DNA of 64,000 bases from Ypsolopha sequella (GCA_934047225.1 OW203988.1:1488001-1552000), one strand, 5' to 3'; numbered from the stretch's first letter, positions 24,601 to 34,398 are shown. Notes: a model not told the origin generated them from the letters alone. A program made the numbers and translations.

Positions 24601-27600
24601 AGGGTTGGACCACGGGGTGTCAAAAAAAGTTTTTCTTTGTGAAAACTTTGACGGCCTGTATCTCTCAAACGGCTGGAGTTAGACCCATGTTGATGGGTGT
24701 CTAGGAAAAGATCTCGACGAGATGTACCTTCTGAAAGTGTCAAAACTTTACAGGCCCGTATCTTCCAAACACCTGATGCTAGATCCATGTTCATGGTACT
24801 TTAAGAAAAGGGCTTGGCAAGTAAAAAAAAAACGAAAAAAAGAAAAATTGCCAGAATTTTGATCGGCCACATCTCCTGAACGGCTAATCGTGATGACTTC
24901 GGGTTTTAAACTATAGTGATCGGTCAAACTGGGACTACATCTCCAAAAAAAAATTGGCCAAGGCCAAGTTCCACGAGGCTGAAGGTCAAGTAGTGTGTTT
25001 CTAGCGAGGCCGAAAAACTAGCATGCGAGTTTTTCGGCCGAGCACTACACCTTGAATCTCAGAGGGAGTGAGAGCATTTATAATGTTTGTTCCTGAAAAA
25101 AATGTAATTTGTTTCCTGTAGGCCACGCGGGCGAAGCCGCGGGCAGAAGCTAGTAATATATAATTTGAGACATTGGGACACGAGTGCTTGTTCACGACAC
25201 GTACGAAGTAAGTTTCTTAACAATTTTGCACGAGTTTCCTAGTGACTATACATGTCCAGTTACACACAATACTTTATCTACGACCTTCAAAAATATTGTC
25301 CTTGCATTACATTATTGCATAAATAAATTAATAAACATTATTCATAATAATTTAAACAAACAAATTCACGAAATATGAGGAAAAGAAAGCGCGAGATTCA
25401 TTATTCTCATTGTAACTTATGTCTATAACATCGGTCTGTTTGACCGATCTGTTTAGGTACTTATAAATCCAGTTTTGATGTTGTAATTAGGTTATTGTAG
25501 TATGAGAGTAGATAGAATATAATTTTACAATTTCTTAATAATTTTGAAATCCTCATGTGAATTTTGTACGAGCAGTACTAATTTCTCTTTTATTTGCACC
25601 ATTGTGTTTCTTTAAGAAAGTTTTAAAGTAACATTAGATTATATAGTTTGATTTAAGTCCATTCACATCCAGTAAGTATATTATGTCTTATATTATTTTG
25701 TAACTCTATGTCCTCCCAAATGATAACATGTGTAGATCGAACCCAAATGTATCAGTTGTGTTGTTATTGTTGAGTTAAAATCAGATAACGTAATCTTATA
25801 TAAAAACCGCAAACACGTACGTATGTAACTTTCAGAAAAATTAGCTGCTCAACACGACTGGTGGTTGAAATTTCTAACAAAACCACATTAAAATAAAGTT
25901 CTAGTCAGCTCGTATTGCATAGCTGTTACGTCACTCGCTGCAGTTCAAAATTGCGAAAATAATGTGTTTTTTATTTATTTTATGTTCCTGAATTAATATG
26001 AATTTCCAAAAAGTAGTGAAACCATATCACTTTATATTATATATTTTCTGGAAGTTTATACATATTTATATTGTTTCGATAAAAATTGCAGCAGCCACAT
26101 TGTTAAAAGTGAACAAAAAGCTAAGAAATAAGAATGAATTGACATATTATGTTTTCTTCACTTCTATAACATAAAATCAAATTCAGCAAAAACCCCATCA
26201 TTTTTCGTATCATGTACATTTTACAATGTACTTTTCTGCTATAGTTACCGTATAAAATGTTTACAAAGTTACTCACTTAGTTACTTAATAGTTTAGTAAC
26301 AGATATCGTCAGTTCATCTATTTACCATAAATAATCATAAAACCACAACGATGGATTAAAAAAAGAACAGTCTATGAACTGATGAGAGCTGCCATTCCAA
26401 TCAAGCAACAATGACCAGAGTATATAGTGTTAGATTTGCTCACAGGTCGCCGACTGATCCTGTTGGTGCTGGGGCTAACCAGCATGCTGCTCTACAACTA
26501 CTACACCAGCAGTGTGGTCTCCTGGCTCCTCAACGCCGCCGCCCCCAGCATCGCCACCATCGACGGCCTCATCCGCAGTGACTTGGAGCTGACATTCGAG
26601 GATATCGGATACACGAGGTCCTGGATCGACGTATGTCCTTGCCGATAATAGATTTTTGTCATAGTCCACACTAGTACACCCAGGTTGCACCTACGATTAT
26701 TACGTCCCAATGTGATAGGTGGTTGAACCCTATATTGTACTTCGGGCACAAAAATGGGCCCAGGAAGCACGTAAACCGAACGCACTATTATACCCCTACA
26801 GGATTTGAACCCGCTACTTGCGGATTAATTAATGATGGAGATACTAGACTGCAGATAATCCTAGTAAATAACGAAATATTTTTTTATGTATATTACTATA
26901 ATTAGCCACACATAGCCCTAGCTTTTATGATGTTAACAACATATTTTGTACTTTTTTACCTTGTTCTTAATCAAATTTATAACAGGGTAATTATAGTAAT
27001 ATATCGTGTAATTAATATTTTTCAATACATTGATCTACGTGACCAGGGGCCAGGATTCTACTACTACAGTGGATTCAAATCGGTCAAAGAAGATGAACTT
27101 CGCGACAAGAAAATAAAAAAAGCTAAACGTACGGTTCCAATGCTTATTCCAATTGATAAAGGGATTGAACTCGTTCGTTCCGGGAGTAAGTTTTTATATT
27201 TAACTTGTATAAACTAGTTCATCGTTTATATGTTCTGTGGTCGTGTCTGTCTTTTCCGTAAAGTCATTTTATGTTTAAAATAAGTATGAATTTATTATGT
27301 ATCTTATACTTATAGTAGCGGATGCCCCACAACGTTGCTTGCGTTCCTTTCCTTCTTTGCATATTTATGTCTACGTCATTCAAGAAATCTAAAGCCCAAA
27401 GGAGATGGTCAGAATCGGCCTTAACCGCATACATGAAATAAATTTCTACTATAATTTCTGTTAGACTTATTCGTAGCTAGTTTCACTTTCATAATAACAC
27501 GGACACACATATTAAAATAATATAAGTACTTAATGTCGCAGCCAGTCATGAGAGCGAACACCGAACGAAATGCAAGGGCGCCATCTACCAAATAGTCCAC

Positions 27601-30514
27601 AAACTACGCTTCCAGCGTGCTTTGATAGAGTCATGCGTGATACAATCGGCAGTCACAGCTTTTTATTTCACGATTCACGCTTTTGTTCTAGATTCTGATA
27701 GAGATTACATTACGACTGACATTTGAGCATGACCCTTTTAAATATATCAGAATCATCGTGAAACATTGTTACAACTATGAACGTTTCAAACGCGCTTAAG
27801 TTTCTTTTCGCAATGCCATATGAAAATAACCTCAAAATAAAAACGATTTATCATAAAAAGTTATTATAAAATGGTGTCCGTTTTAAATGGATAGTCAAAC
27901 CGTGTTATTTTGAATTTGTTCTTTATCATTGACCACAATATATTCGTGTAAACTCTTAAGGCATTTTGCTCATGGGGAACTGATCGTCTCATTTAAATAT
28001 TTCTAATTACAACCATTTGGTTTAGGCGTTGATAGATCATACAGTCAGTCAGTCAATCAGCCAGTCAGTCAGTGACCAGGGTATTATTCTTAATATTATG
28101 ATAATAATATCCTTAATCAGTAAAAAGAAAGAGTCTTAATCATATAAAAATGTAACGTAAGGATATTTGACATAATATTATTTTTAGGTTAAAGAACCAA
28201 AATTACATGTTTAACGTTATTTTTATAGAAATTAATTATGTATTTTAAGGTTACGCATATCACACAGAGCCATACACTGCAAGCCAGGTAATTGGGCCCA
28301 ATTTAGATGACTCAGAGCTTTGTAAGTTAGGCTCATTGCAGATGATGCCCAAAAGTCCAGTGTACATTGTTGGACAGAAGAATAGTCCTTACCGGGAGTT
28401 CTTTGTGTGGAGGTAAGATTTACCATTATAAATTAATAAAGGAGATAAAGGTTTTATATGAGTTATTTGTTTTGTCCAGAACGTATTTATTTTATTCTGT
28501 AATTTGTGTTTGAATCTTTTATTTATGTATATTATTTATTTTTGTATAGGTATTTATTTATATTTTACTTTTTTATTAGGTATAAATCCCCCGTCCCCCT
28601 ACTTCATTTTTACGTTTAGACGACTACGGGTGAACTCTGTGACGTTTTATTATAGTTTAAAATAACGCGCTTTAAGGCATATTGACCACGCTTAATAAGC
28701 AACTCGATGTGTGTCAGTACAAATATCAACGGAAACGACATTGAAATAATGTTCATTTCAGCGTGCCTTGAAAAGTGGCTGTTACGACAACCACTGCGTC
28801 TCCGGCTAGCGCAAAATAGGAGAAAATAATATTTTTCACATGGACGCCATGAACGGAAAAAAAAATTTGAACTTGAATTTTTTAGATCTAAAAATTTCCT
28901 ATAATTTGATGAAATAATGATTAAAATTGCTTAAGGCAATTGGAAGGAGTAAGAAAATTCTTGTGTAAATCATGTGAAACTTTCGATGACTTTCGTTTTT
29001 TTTGTCAAAACTCACAATAGAAAAACAGTCTATGAAATTTAAAATTTATTTTTGACTCTATAATGCCGACCATATATTTTTATAAAAGTTTTTGGAACAC
29101 CCGTGTGGGAGGAGTAGGCCTTCAAAGACAGGTCCAAATTGCAGTTGGCGTATCCATTCGCCTTAACCCGTGGCTGTTACGACAACCGAAATATCATACG
29201 CTCCCAAAAAACTACGTTTTTATTAAATAACTCGGCTTTTGGTTGAAATAAAAACGCGATTTGTTCAAACTAGCTAGGGGTCATTCAAACTATCTAAAAG
29301 TCATTCAAACAAATTTTATAAAGAAGCAACGAACTAAATACTGAAATAGATACTCGAGAGAAAATCAATCAAATCTGTAAAATAGAGGTATAAAAAGATT
29401 TTATTAACAGTAAATACATAAATCAATTTACGTGGTTTGTTGAAACTTTTTTATAAACTATAACCTATGTTATTTTTTAATGAATATGGATTTCCTGATG
29501 GTTACAAAATCATCCAAAGTCTGTCGTTTCTTTCTATTTGCCTCATATTTCTCCTTAATTATACATTCGCAGTACTGACCTAAATCTATTTTCAACACCT
29601 AAGGTTAACTGGAAGATAATCTTCATTAGCATTGTTCGCCTCTGTACTGATTTATTCTAATATGCAATGAAGAATTTTATTGATTTATTATAATAATTTA
29701 ACTATTTTACTGCTTTGCCGAAAAAAGCGGCCCGTTACGGTGACTATGACGATGACACTAATAGATGACGATGATATTTCCATGGATCATCCAGTCTCAT
29801 GCGGGCCATGGAGCGGGGGCACACAGCGGCGGCGCGGCGCCGTGTCGGGAGTGAGGGGGAAGTACCCGCGTGCTCCGGCAAGGTCCCGCGGGCACTCGCG
29901 CTGGGGCAAGCTGCGCCGGCCTTTGCTTTGCTGGCGTTCGCAGTGCTGGGTACCCTGCTGATTCTGCTCGGGGAAATTATGTATCACAGGTAATTGTGTA
30001 TATGGTAACTTTGCAAGATATAGCCGAGTTCTTACTGGAGACTTGTTAATTAGTCAGGATGGTCAGGACCAAGGTTCAATGACCTTTTTTTTTGCAAAAT
30101 ATCGAAAAACTATTTTTGTGCCCTGCAACAAACCCAAATCAATTGGTATAAAATACCTAAATTTTATTGACCACTTACCTAGTCTCCAGTATGAATTTGG
30201 CTATATCATGCAGAGTCACCTTATAGACAGGATGATAACCTTTTTCTTTAAAACAAGGTGGTCTACCCATAAATATGAACAACTTTTAGTATGGGGTTAA
30301 CCCTGAAATCTCTAAAAATAAATCGGCTGTTTCATACATTTTTAAGCCTATTATATACTTTTAAAATTATAAACTATAAGTGAACTATCAAAACTAACAT
30401 TCCGCCCGAACTATCAATCAGCGGAACATTCGAAACGCAATTAAAACACGTAACGTTTTCCATTTCTGTTCCAGATACCAAAAGAAAACAGAACTCTGCA
30501 AAATCAATACCTGA
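12501..30514 (+). CDS. Ir75: Ionotropic receptor, IR75 clade (14 coding exons)
   Basis: Divergent ionotropic glutamate receptor relative; in insects IR75 proteins are tuning subunits in antennal neurons, and characterised Drosophila members detect short-chain acids. Exons: 12501-12642, 15252-15421, 17279-17441, 18103-18198, 18519-18598, 19461-19588, 20426-20483, 21178-21293, 22785-22993, 26446-26630, 27047-27185, 28250-28412, 29795-29989, 30475-30514. All introns are GT-AG, and phases join into 627 codons plus TGA, a usual length for the clade. Residues 1-18 form a signal peptide. S1 lies at about 218-340, M1 345-366, the pore loop 372-388 ending QQG, the second membrane helix 391-416 with YNYYTSSVVSWLL, S2 417-587 with GFYYYSGFKSVKEDEL and GSYAYHTE, and the last helix about 588-609. 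The sub-type within the clade (d, p or q) is not decided. Weakest points are the exon 6 donor (AGGTTTTT) and the undefined 5' UTR. Introns are full of transposons, but no exon is hit. Confidence 0.93.
12630..13205. repeat. Tandem repeat of about 200 bp, three copies, in intron 1
   Basis: Three copies begin near 12637, 12855 and 13058, each starting with AAGTATATTTTTTCTTTC or a close variant. Each contains a sub-repeat of GAGTTGACCACTAATAAT and ends with GTGGTTGACATTTGG. The first copy starts at the exon 1 donor, so copies 2 and 3 carry duplicated donor-like sequence next to the true one. Confidence 0.85.
13310..13405. mobile_element. Fragment of the TTAA MITE family
   Basis: It shares TTGAAATAATGTTCAT and the AGCGCAAAATAAGAGA block with the copies at 8600 and 28676. 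Truncated; no terminal repeats remain. Confidence 0.6.
13845..13960 (-). repeat. Dispersed GC-rich repeat
   Basis: A block reading GGGACGTCGCCTCGCTCC and its continuation recurs in reverse orientation at about 38480-38605. No gene; probably part of an uncharacterised element. Confidence 0.5.
14360..14575 (+). mobile_element. tRNA-like SINE head next to a TTAA-MITE fragment
   Basis: GCGGTAGCTCAAGGGTAGAACGC resembles a tRNA A-box arm when split at its middle; no B box follows. From 14415 the sequence switches to the TTAA-MITE family (AACGACATTGAAATAACG, then GGCTGTTACGAC). It looks like a chimera or nested remnant. Confidence 0.5.
14850..15182 (+). mobile_element. tRNA-derived SINE, copy 2
   Basis: A B-box-like GGTTCGATCTC near 14885, then the family body with GGCGATAGGGTTCACCAC and CACGTTGGGACGTAATAATC. 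It ends GGGGATTCATTTCGTGATG, 70 bp before the exon 2 acceptor of Ir75. Confidence 0.8.
15252..15421 (+). CDS. Ir75: Ir75 exon 2: N-terminal domain
   Basis: Residues 48-104. The acceptor is TTGTCTTGCAG and the donor ATGGTAATAA; the phase is restored to 0. It includes ARALMERGVRISVY, the IR75-type start of the extracellular domain. A further tiny exon between exons 1 and 2 cannot be excluded, but the join is in frame. Confidence 0.85.
15422..17278. other. Ir75 intron 2
   Basis: Noncoding. It contains a perfect 18-bp inverted repeat (16223-16240 and 16249-16266, 8-nt loop), three units of about 27 bp around TTACATACGAACCTT (about 16815-16900), and at about 16995-17100 half of the palindromic MITE family seen whole at 57723-57984 (AGACTTGGTAAGTGATAA, CAGTATCACGGAT). 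Confidence 0.6.
17279..17441 (+). CDS. Ir75: Ir75 exon 3: N-terminal domain
   Basis: Residues 105-158. The acceptor is GGTTTCAG and the donor CAAGGTACATT. The FDSVHSWLVL and LSLDTDIIVAS segments match the IR75 N-terminal pattern. Confidence 0.9.
17576..17990 (+). mobile_element. Solo BEL LTR in Ir75 intron 3
   Basis: It starts TGTTCACGCCAC and ends CCTCGCGGTTACA, and corresponds over its length to the reverse complement of the 410-bp LTRs of element B (46632-47041, 53803-54212), with divergence and a 23-bp internal duplication near 17745-17790. It is flanked by perfect 5-bp duplications GGTGT (17571-17575, 17991-17995). No internal region remains, so LTR-LTR recombination is inferred. Confidence 0.92.
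18103..18198 (+). CDS. Ir75: Ir75 exon 4
   Basis: Residues 159-190, reading GSYYELTDVFNFG then the FGYW region. The acceptor is TTTTTGTTAAAG and the donor ACAGGTAAAA; phase 1 on both sides. Confidence 0.9.
18208..18480 (-). mobile_element. tRNA-derived SINE, copy 3
   Basis: Reverse orientation: a B-box-like GGTTCAACTCC (complement near 18420) and the GATAGGGTCCACCACCCATC block. It sits in Ir75 intron 4, directly after the donor of exon 4. Confidence 0.78.
18519..18598 (+). CDS. Ir75: Ir75 exon 5
   Basis: Residues 191-217, ending HNLMFRAITV, the conserved lead-in to the ligand-binding S1 lobe. It has a T-rich acceptor, and its donor is GTTGTAAGT. Confidence 0.9.
19461..19588 (+). CDS. Ir75: Ir75 exon 6: start of S1 lobe
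   Basis: Residues 218-259, with no internal stop. The acceptor is TTAATTCCAG. The donor AGGTTTTTAT is weak, but the join to exon 7 gives HNFRFNFTIADRW, which fits the family. Confidence 0.85.
20426..20483 (+). CDS. Ir75: Ir75 exon 7: S1 lobe
   Basis: Residues 260-279 (RFNFTIADRWIGSPELNATM). The acceptor is ATTATGACAG and the donor ATGGTAAGAT. Confidence 0.88.
21178..21293 (+). CDS. Ir75: Ir75 exon 8: S1 lobe
   Basis: Residues 280-317, including ISVTCLRIFPRW, where the S1 arginine position of glutamate receptors would fall (inferred, not aligned). The acceptor is ATTTTCAG and the donor GAGTAAGG. Confidence 0.88.
21330..21723 (-). mobile_element. RTE-like LINE C-terminal fragment
   Basis: The minus-strand reading ILRWFGHVERMNESKVTEEI is a typical post-RT segment of a lepidopteran LINE. 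The frame then drifts through a degraded region equivalent to TRLMDVEEAKEV. It lies in Ir75 intron 8. A relative at 54545-54930 shares the nucleotide sequence. Confidence 0.8.
21765..22460. repeat. Dispersed lepidopteran repeat with GTGCGAGTCGGAC motif
   Basis: It begins AAAACCGCCCAAGTGCGAG and ends around a CAGACAGACAG run and TACGGCACCCTGAGAAC. Scraps of the same family lie near 5110-5160, 37258 and 56150-56240 (TACGGAACCCT). Class not determined; noncoding. Confidence 0.55.
22785..22993 (+). CDS. Ir75: Ir75 exon 9: M1 and pore loop
   Basis: Residues 318-387. KFYYIIPESG and RFLTPLSPSVWW lead into M1 (345-366) and then the re-entrant pore loop ending in ACQQ. The acceptor is TTCTTTTAG and the donor AAGGTATTC. 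Confidence 0.95.
23284..23480. repeat. Degenerate tandem repeat of about 45 bp
   Basis: About five imperfect units around GTTTAGATGAAATTTTAGG with TTTCATAAATTTATTA between them. It lies in Ir75 intron 9. Confidence 0.8.
23690..23873 (+). repeat. Dispersed repeat interrupted by a Helitron (left part)
   Basis: It shares ACCGC-TGTGC-GTGATT/GCGATTGG and ATATTTTTGATGGTC blocks with 33440-33790. The right part resumes at 25154-25210 (GACATTGGGACACGAGTG, matching ACACTGGGACACTCGTG in the other copy). Confidence 0.6.
23874..25153 (+). mobile_element. Non-autonomous Helitron, 1280 bp
   Basis: It starts TCATACATATAAAAAGAG after an A. It ends with the hairpin CGCGG-GCGAAG-CCGCG, then GGCAGAAGCTAG, before a T, as Helitrons insert between A and T and end CTRR. 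Internally it carries a TCTA microsatellite (24470-24563) and degenerate segments. No Rep/helicase coding sequence. It is located in Ir75 intron 9, and the uninterrupted relative of its target is at 33440-33790. Confidence 0.8.
24470..24563. repeat. TCTA/TATC microsatellite
   Basis: Repeated ATCTATCTATC units with interruptions, inside the Helitron. Confidence 0.85.
25850..25985. mobile_element. Diverged fragment of the TTAA MITE family
   Basis: It retains AGCTGCTCAACACGAC, CACATTAAAATAAAGTTC and ATAGCTGTTACGTCACTC in the order of the full copies. Low identity. Confidence 0.4.
26446..26630 (+). CDS. Ir75: Ir75 exon 10: channel helix and S2 start
   Basis: Residues 388-449. The helix contains YNYYTSSVVSWLL, the IR counterpart of the SYTANLAAF gate. 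FEDIGYTRSWID follows, which is diagnostic for IR75-like receptors. It is GC-rich relative to the flanking introns. Confidence 0.97.
26680..26870 (-). mobile_element. tRNA-derived SINE, copy 4
   Basis: Reverse orientation: a GGGTTCAAATCC B box (complement near 26810) and the body block complementary to CGATTATTACGTCCCAATGT. It begins 50 bp after the exon 10 donor of Ir75. Confidence 0.8.
27047..27185 (+). CDS. Ir75: Ir75 exon 11: S2 lobe
   Basis: Residues 450-495, including GFYYYSGFKSVKEDELRDKK and ending IELVRSG. The acceptor is GTGACCAG and the donor AGTAAGTT. Confidence 0.95.
28030..28078. repeat. CAGT microsatellite
   Basis: GTCAGTCAGTCAATCAGCC and further CAGT units in Ir75 intron 11. 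Confidence 0.85.
28250..28412 (+). CDS. Ir75: Ir75 exon 12: S2 lobe
   Basis: Residues 496-549, including SYAYHTEPYTA and the run SPYREFFVW at the end of the ligand-binding lobe. The donor is AGGTAAGA. Confidence 0.95.
28676..29162. mobile_element. TTAA-flanked MITE, copy 2
   Basis: Ends are GGCATATTG... and ...CATTCGCC, with TTAA at 28672-28675 and 29163-29166. It matches 8600-9094 over nearly its whole length with small indels. It sits in Ir75 intron 12. Confidence 0.82.
29795..29989 (+). CDS. Ir75: Ir75 exon 13: last membrane helix
   Basis: Residues 550-614: LMRAMERGHTAAARRR, a conserved CSG, then PRALALGQAAPAFALLAF as the start of the final membrane segment. GC content is far above that of the flanking intron. 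Confidence 0.95.
30001..30224. mobile_element. Palindromic MITE in Ir75 intron 13
   Basis: The left end (TGGTAACTTTGCAAGATATAGCC) split from its partner on the right is the reverse complement of GGCTATATCATGCAGAG plus TCACC. Inner arms include TTACTGGAGACTTG. The termini resemble those of the TA-flanked element at 57723-57984. Confidence 0.65.
30475..30514 (+). CDS. Ir75: Ir75 exon 14: C-terminal tail
   Basis: The acceptor is CTGTTCCAG. It encodes YQKKTELCKINT and the TGA stop (30512-30514), giving a short cytoplasmic tail. The nearest clear AATAAA downstream is at about 31219. Confidence 0.88.
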
Positions 30515-33500
30515 AACCCGTTACGGCGTACCCTTCGTTTATTCAAAAAACATTTTCAATTAGGTGCTTCGATTTTATCAAAACGCTTTATGTTCATAGA
30601 TAGAAGCCAAAAACAATAAGGAGATGTCTGATAGGACGAAGGTTGCGGGTGAAAAATGAACCAGAAAGGAAATGGACAAGAATTTGCAAAAAGCCATAAA
30701 AGAGAACTAAGTATTGAAAAAAAGTGTTTGGACTACAAAGCTCTTTTGTAGAATGATAAAAAAAAAACTTTTAAATTCTAGGAGCAAAAAAGCATAGAAT
30801 GTTCTATGTAGGTATTAGAATACACTTAAAATACAACTGTTTTCGCTAACAATTTTAAACATTCACTAGTTTTAGTTATGCCTTATGCCTCAAAAAAAAA
30901 GTTATCCTACCAATAATTTTAGGTACATAGGCCTACGTTGAACTTTTAAAAATAGACAAGTATAATACGCTCCTTTAGCTCAGATGGGAGCGGCGCGGCG
31001 GCAGCGTGTCTGATTTGCGCGTTATAAATGACGTGATCAATTCCTGTTAGCTCCCGGAAGTCTTCTTGCGATCATTGAATTTTTTAGCACTTCATTTAGA
31101 CGTAAGGAGGAAGGCGGAAGGTAATATTTTGCAACGTTGCTTTGCGCTTACGTTAGCTTTAGCTTTACTGTTTAGAAATAAGGGTAAACTTTTAACAAAT
31201 ATTTGTATGTAGAGATAAAATAAAAAAAAAAAAATTGTTTGTGTTAATAATTAAACAATTCATATAGACAATTTCCAAAATAATTATTGATTTATATTCC
31301 TTTCATATACTATATTTATTTTAGTTAATTGAAATGAACATCCGTTTGTTGGTGAGTAGGTAATTCCATAATACACCATTTTCGCGGCAGATATTAGAAC
31401 TTAGCTGCAGTATAATGAAATAAAGTACATACACCCCACAGAGTGTCATATGATATTGGTTTCCTCATTTGTGAAGGCTTTTGCAAAAGTTGTTGCAAAA
31501 TGACTCATGATCCTTTCAAGCCGACAGCTTAATCCGTCTCAAAGAAAAGTACATAGCTCAGTACAACCTTATTCTAAGGTACCTACATAGCTGTGTCAGT
31601 CAGACAGTCGGGCAGAAGACTCATTACTATTTGGGTTCCTTTTTCAAATGCTTGATGACGGATCCATCAAAAGTAGAGAACGTTGGAGAAACGTTGTTGC
31701 GACGATCCTTGGGGTTGGCGTCGACGAGTATACGCAGGGGAAGGAGGCGCGGGGAGGGACGAAGCTACTTATTTGCATACAGATGGAAGTGTCAGCCAGA
31801 CATTAGTTAACTGACACACTCTAAAAACTCGCCTATGCAGATCTGGGCATTCTTATTGTCAAAGTAGTAAGTGCTGTAATGCTCTGTGTCAAGTGATCAG
31901 TAGGATTTGTGGTTTTGATAGGGATGTTAAGTACTTTAATAATAAGTTAATAGCAGTTTGCGCAAATACTGATTAATACAAACTAACAGTATTTTGTGTT
32001 AATAAATACACCGTTTGAAATATTTCGACATATCAAGATGCAAATGTTTTGATAATTTAACGACGTACGGGAACGAGTTATTGCTAAATCAACAGCATTT
32101 ATTTAATTTAAAATGAAAAATCCAAAGGAAATAGTAATGAATTCCCGTAGCTTAATTTCTAAAGGATTTTTAATAATCACAGTATATGTGCCATTTTAGC
32201 TCATAGTTTTCAATACTGATAGTGATGTGTGATTGCTTATAAAAAAAGTGGTCATGTGGTCAGATGGTCTACTCATCTGTCATCCATGTGTCAAATCAGT
32301 CGGAAGCAAATAATTATAAATTTATCTTGATAGCAAAGGATACATTTCTAAACAGTAATTTCTCAAGTGACATCACACGAAGGCAAATGGAAGTTGCAAC
32401 TTTTCATACAAATATTCAACATCATAAGGTTTTTTACACCACAAGTTCTAAAATACGGCTTATTAAACCTAAATCTCAAAATTATTTTTGAATTAATACA
32501 CCTCTACATAATTTAATCTAAGCGAATTACATAAAAAATAAAAATAAAATTATACCTATACTTTGTGTATTTGTCTAGCGACCTTTTAAGGAACATTAAC
32601 TTATACAAAAGGAAGCACTAAAGTAACAGACAAAATAGCTTGAACAAGGCCAGTACATTCAAGAAACACATAATAACACCCCCATAAATAGGTTAAAAAT
32701 AACTCCCACACAACGCTATAAAGGTTAGCACACAACTAGCTATAGCGCAGATGTACCTACATAAACTTAGATGAGAGAAGATTTTACGGCGCATTTTATT
32801 TTTTATGGCCCCGCTCTGCATCCCGTTGGCACTTTATCATTGAACTACATATTTATTTTATTGTATCAGGTCGGGCTACAGACAAAATTCTATGGAATTA
32901 TGGGCCTAATAATTTTTTTATGTTTCCTTTTCGCGCGAAGCAAATGATAGCGCGCGATAGCAGGTTACAAAGGTTTTTCTTCAATAAAAATGGGTAAATG
33001 ACCTGTGTATCATAAGGAATGGGTTTTGTTGCCTGTAAAATTATATGAATAACGTTTCATGGAATATCTTTTTTTTTTTCTGTGGAAACAAGTAATTCTC
33101 GATTGACATTTGAAAAGGATGGGTATTGTATGGGCCAACTAGCTTTGTGATGAATCCATACACTAGTAAAGCTGAGTTGCTAAATGCTAAGGGTTGCTGC
33201 TAAGGGCAAATGACTCCGAAGTGAGGTAAGAACCAAACCCAACGAGTGATGATGGTAGACTGCTTCATTTGAATATTATTTTCACTAAATTGCTATATAC
33301 AAAGTGCAAGCTGACAAATCGTATTAATTAGGTAAATTTACATTTACGAGTAAAATGCATAAGTGTGCGTTAGCTCATACAGGTATTATCAATTTAGTAA
33401 TAAAGAGGTCGGTCAATAAAGTAAGAAAAGGTAAATTTAAATTAGTAGGACATATTATTGTAATACCGCAATTCTGCACTGTGATTAACCAATATTAAAA

Positions 33501-34330
33501 CACCACTAGAGAACCAATCACAAGTGACGACGAGTAAAGAGGACGGGGCTTAATTTCTTATAATTTCAAATTTAATTTTTTTCGTTGTTGCTTCTGATTG
33601 GCCTAGCGGCATTACACTCAGACGTACTTGGACTTTATGAACTAGTGTTAATTTTTATAAATAATGTCTCGCGAAGACGATATTTTTGATGGTCGTAGAT
33701 AAGTATTTTGTCCAACTTCACATAATATTAAACACTGGGACACTCGTGCAGTCTCCGGTATCTAATGTCTCACATTATGTTACAATTGCATAAAATAATG
33801 TTAGATATTAAATAAAAGACGTTCATTTCTTTGCTATCTTTAGTTTTATTTATAACCACATCTAAGATTGCATATAATACTATTATCATAGTAAATATAT
33901 TTATAGAGTAGTGAATTAGTACAAACGTTCAGATTAGAACTCACACGCGCGTCGCGCTGATATTTGTATGTAGACTCCCCTGAACTTCGCTTAGATGGCG
34001 TGTAAAGCACGCATCTGTGTGCGTGAGTTCGAATCAGAGCGTTTTAAATTTTGAAATTTATATTACTTTCGTAAACTTTCACTCGGGTACCCATATTAGG
34101 TACAATAGATAGGATTAGTCTTAAATGTGAATTTGCTTTTTTGTGTTTTCCTTTCACAAAACTTAAATATGTTGTGATATTTTTTAAATAAGAAAAGTTT
34201 TACCTACAAAAAGAACCTCAGTAAAAAAACAAAATAACGCCGCCTCTACTCTGTATCCGTCAAATTGGTCCTGAAAAATGAGTGTGTGTCGCAGAAAGGA
34301 CCGCTAAGTGACCTCCCCTCGCCCCCGCAG
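30515..34330. other. AT-rich intergenic region downstream of Ir75
   Basis: No gene is recognised. It holds a doubtful tRNA-like SINE head near 30968-31062 (TTTAGCTCAGATGGGAGCGG), a GC-richer unassigned patch near 31690-31780, a copy of the dispersed repeat at 33440-33790, and a tRNA-like segment near 33965-34040 with GAGTTCGAATCAG as a B box. Confidence 0.45.
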
Positions 34331-34398
34331 CTCTCGATGATTTCCCCGCGGATACCCTGCAATGTGACCCGTGCCAGCACTCTACTGATAAACTACAG
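34331..34398 (+). other. Candidate coding exon of an unknown gene
   Basis: A strong acceptor (CTCCCCTCGCCCCCGCAG) precedes a 68-bp GC-rich stretch that ends at CTACAGGTATTTC, a plausible donor. Two frames are open: LSMISPRIPCNVTRAS... and LDDFPADTLQCDPCQ.... No partner exon could be linked on either side. It may be a host exon or a transposon scrap. Confidence 0.3.
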
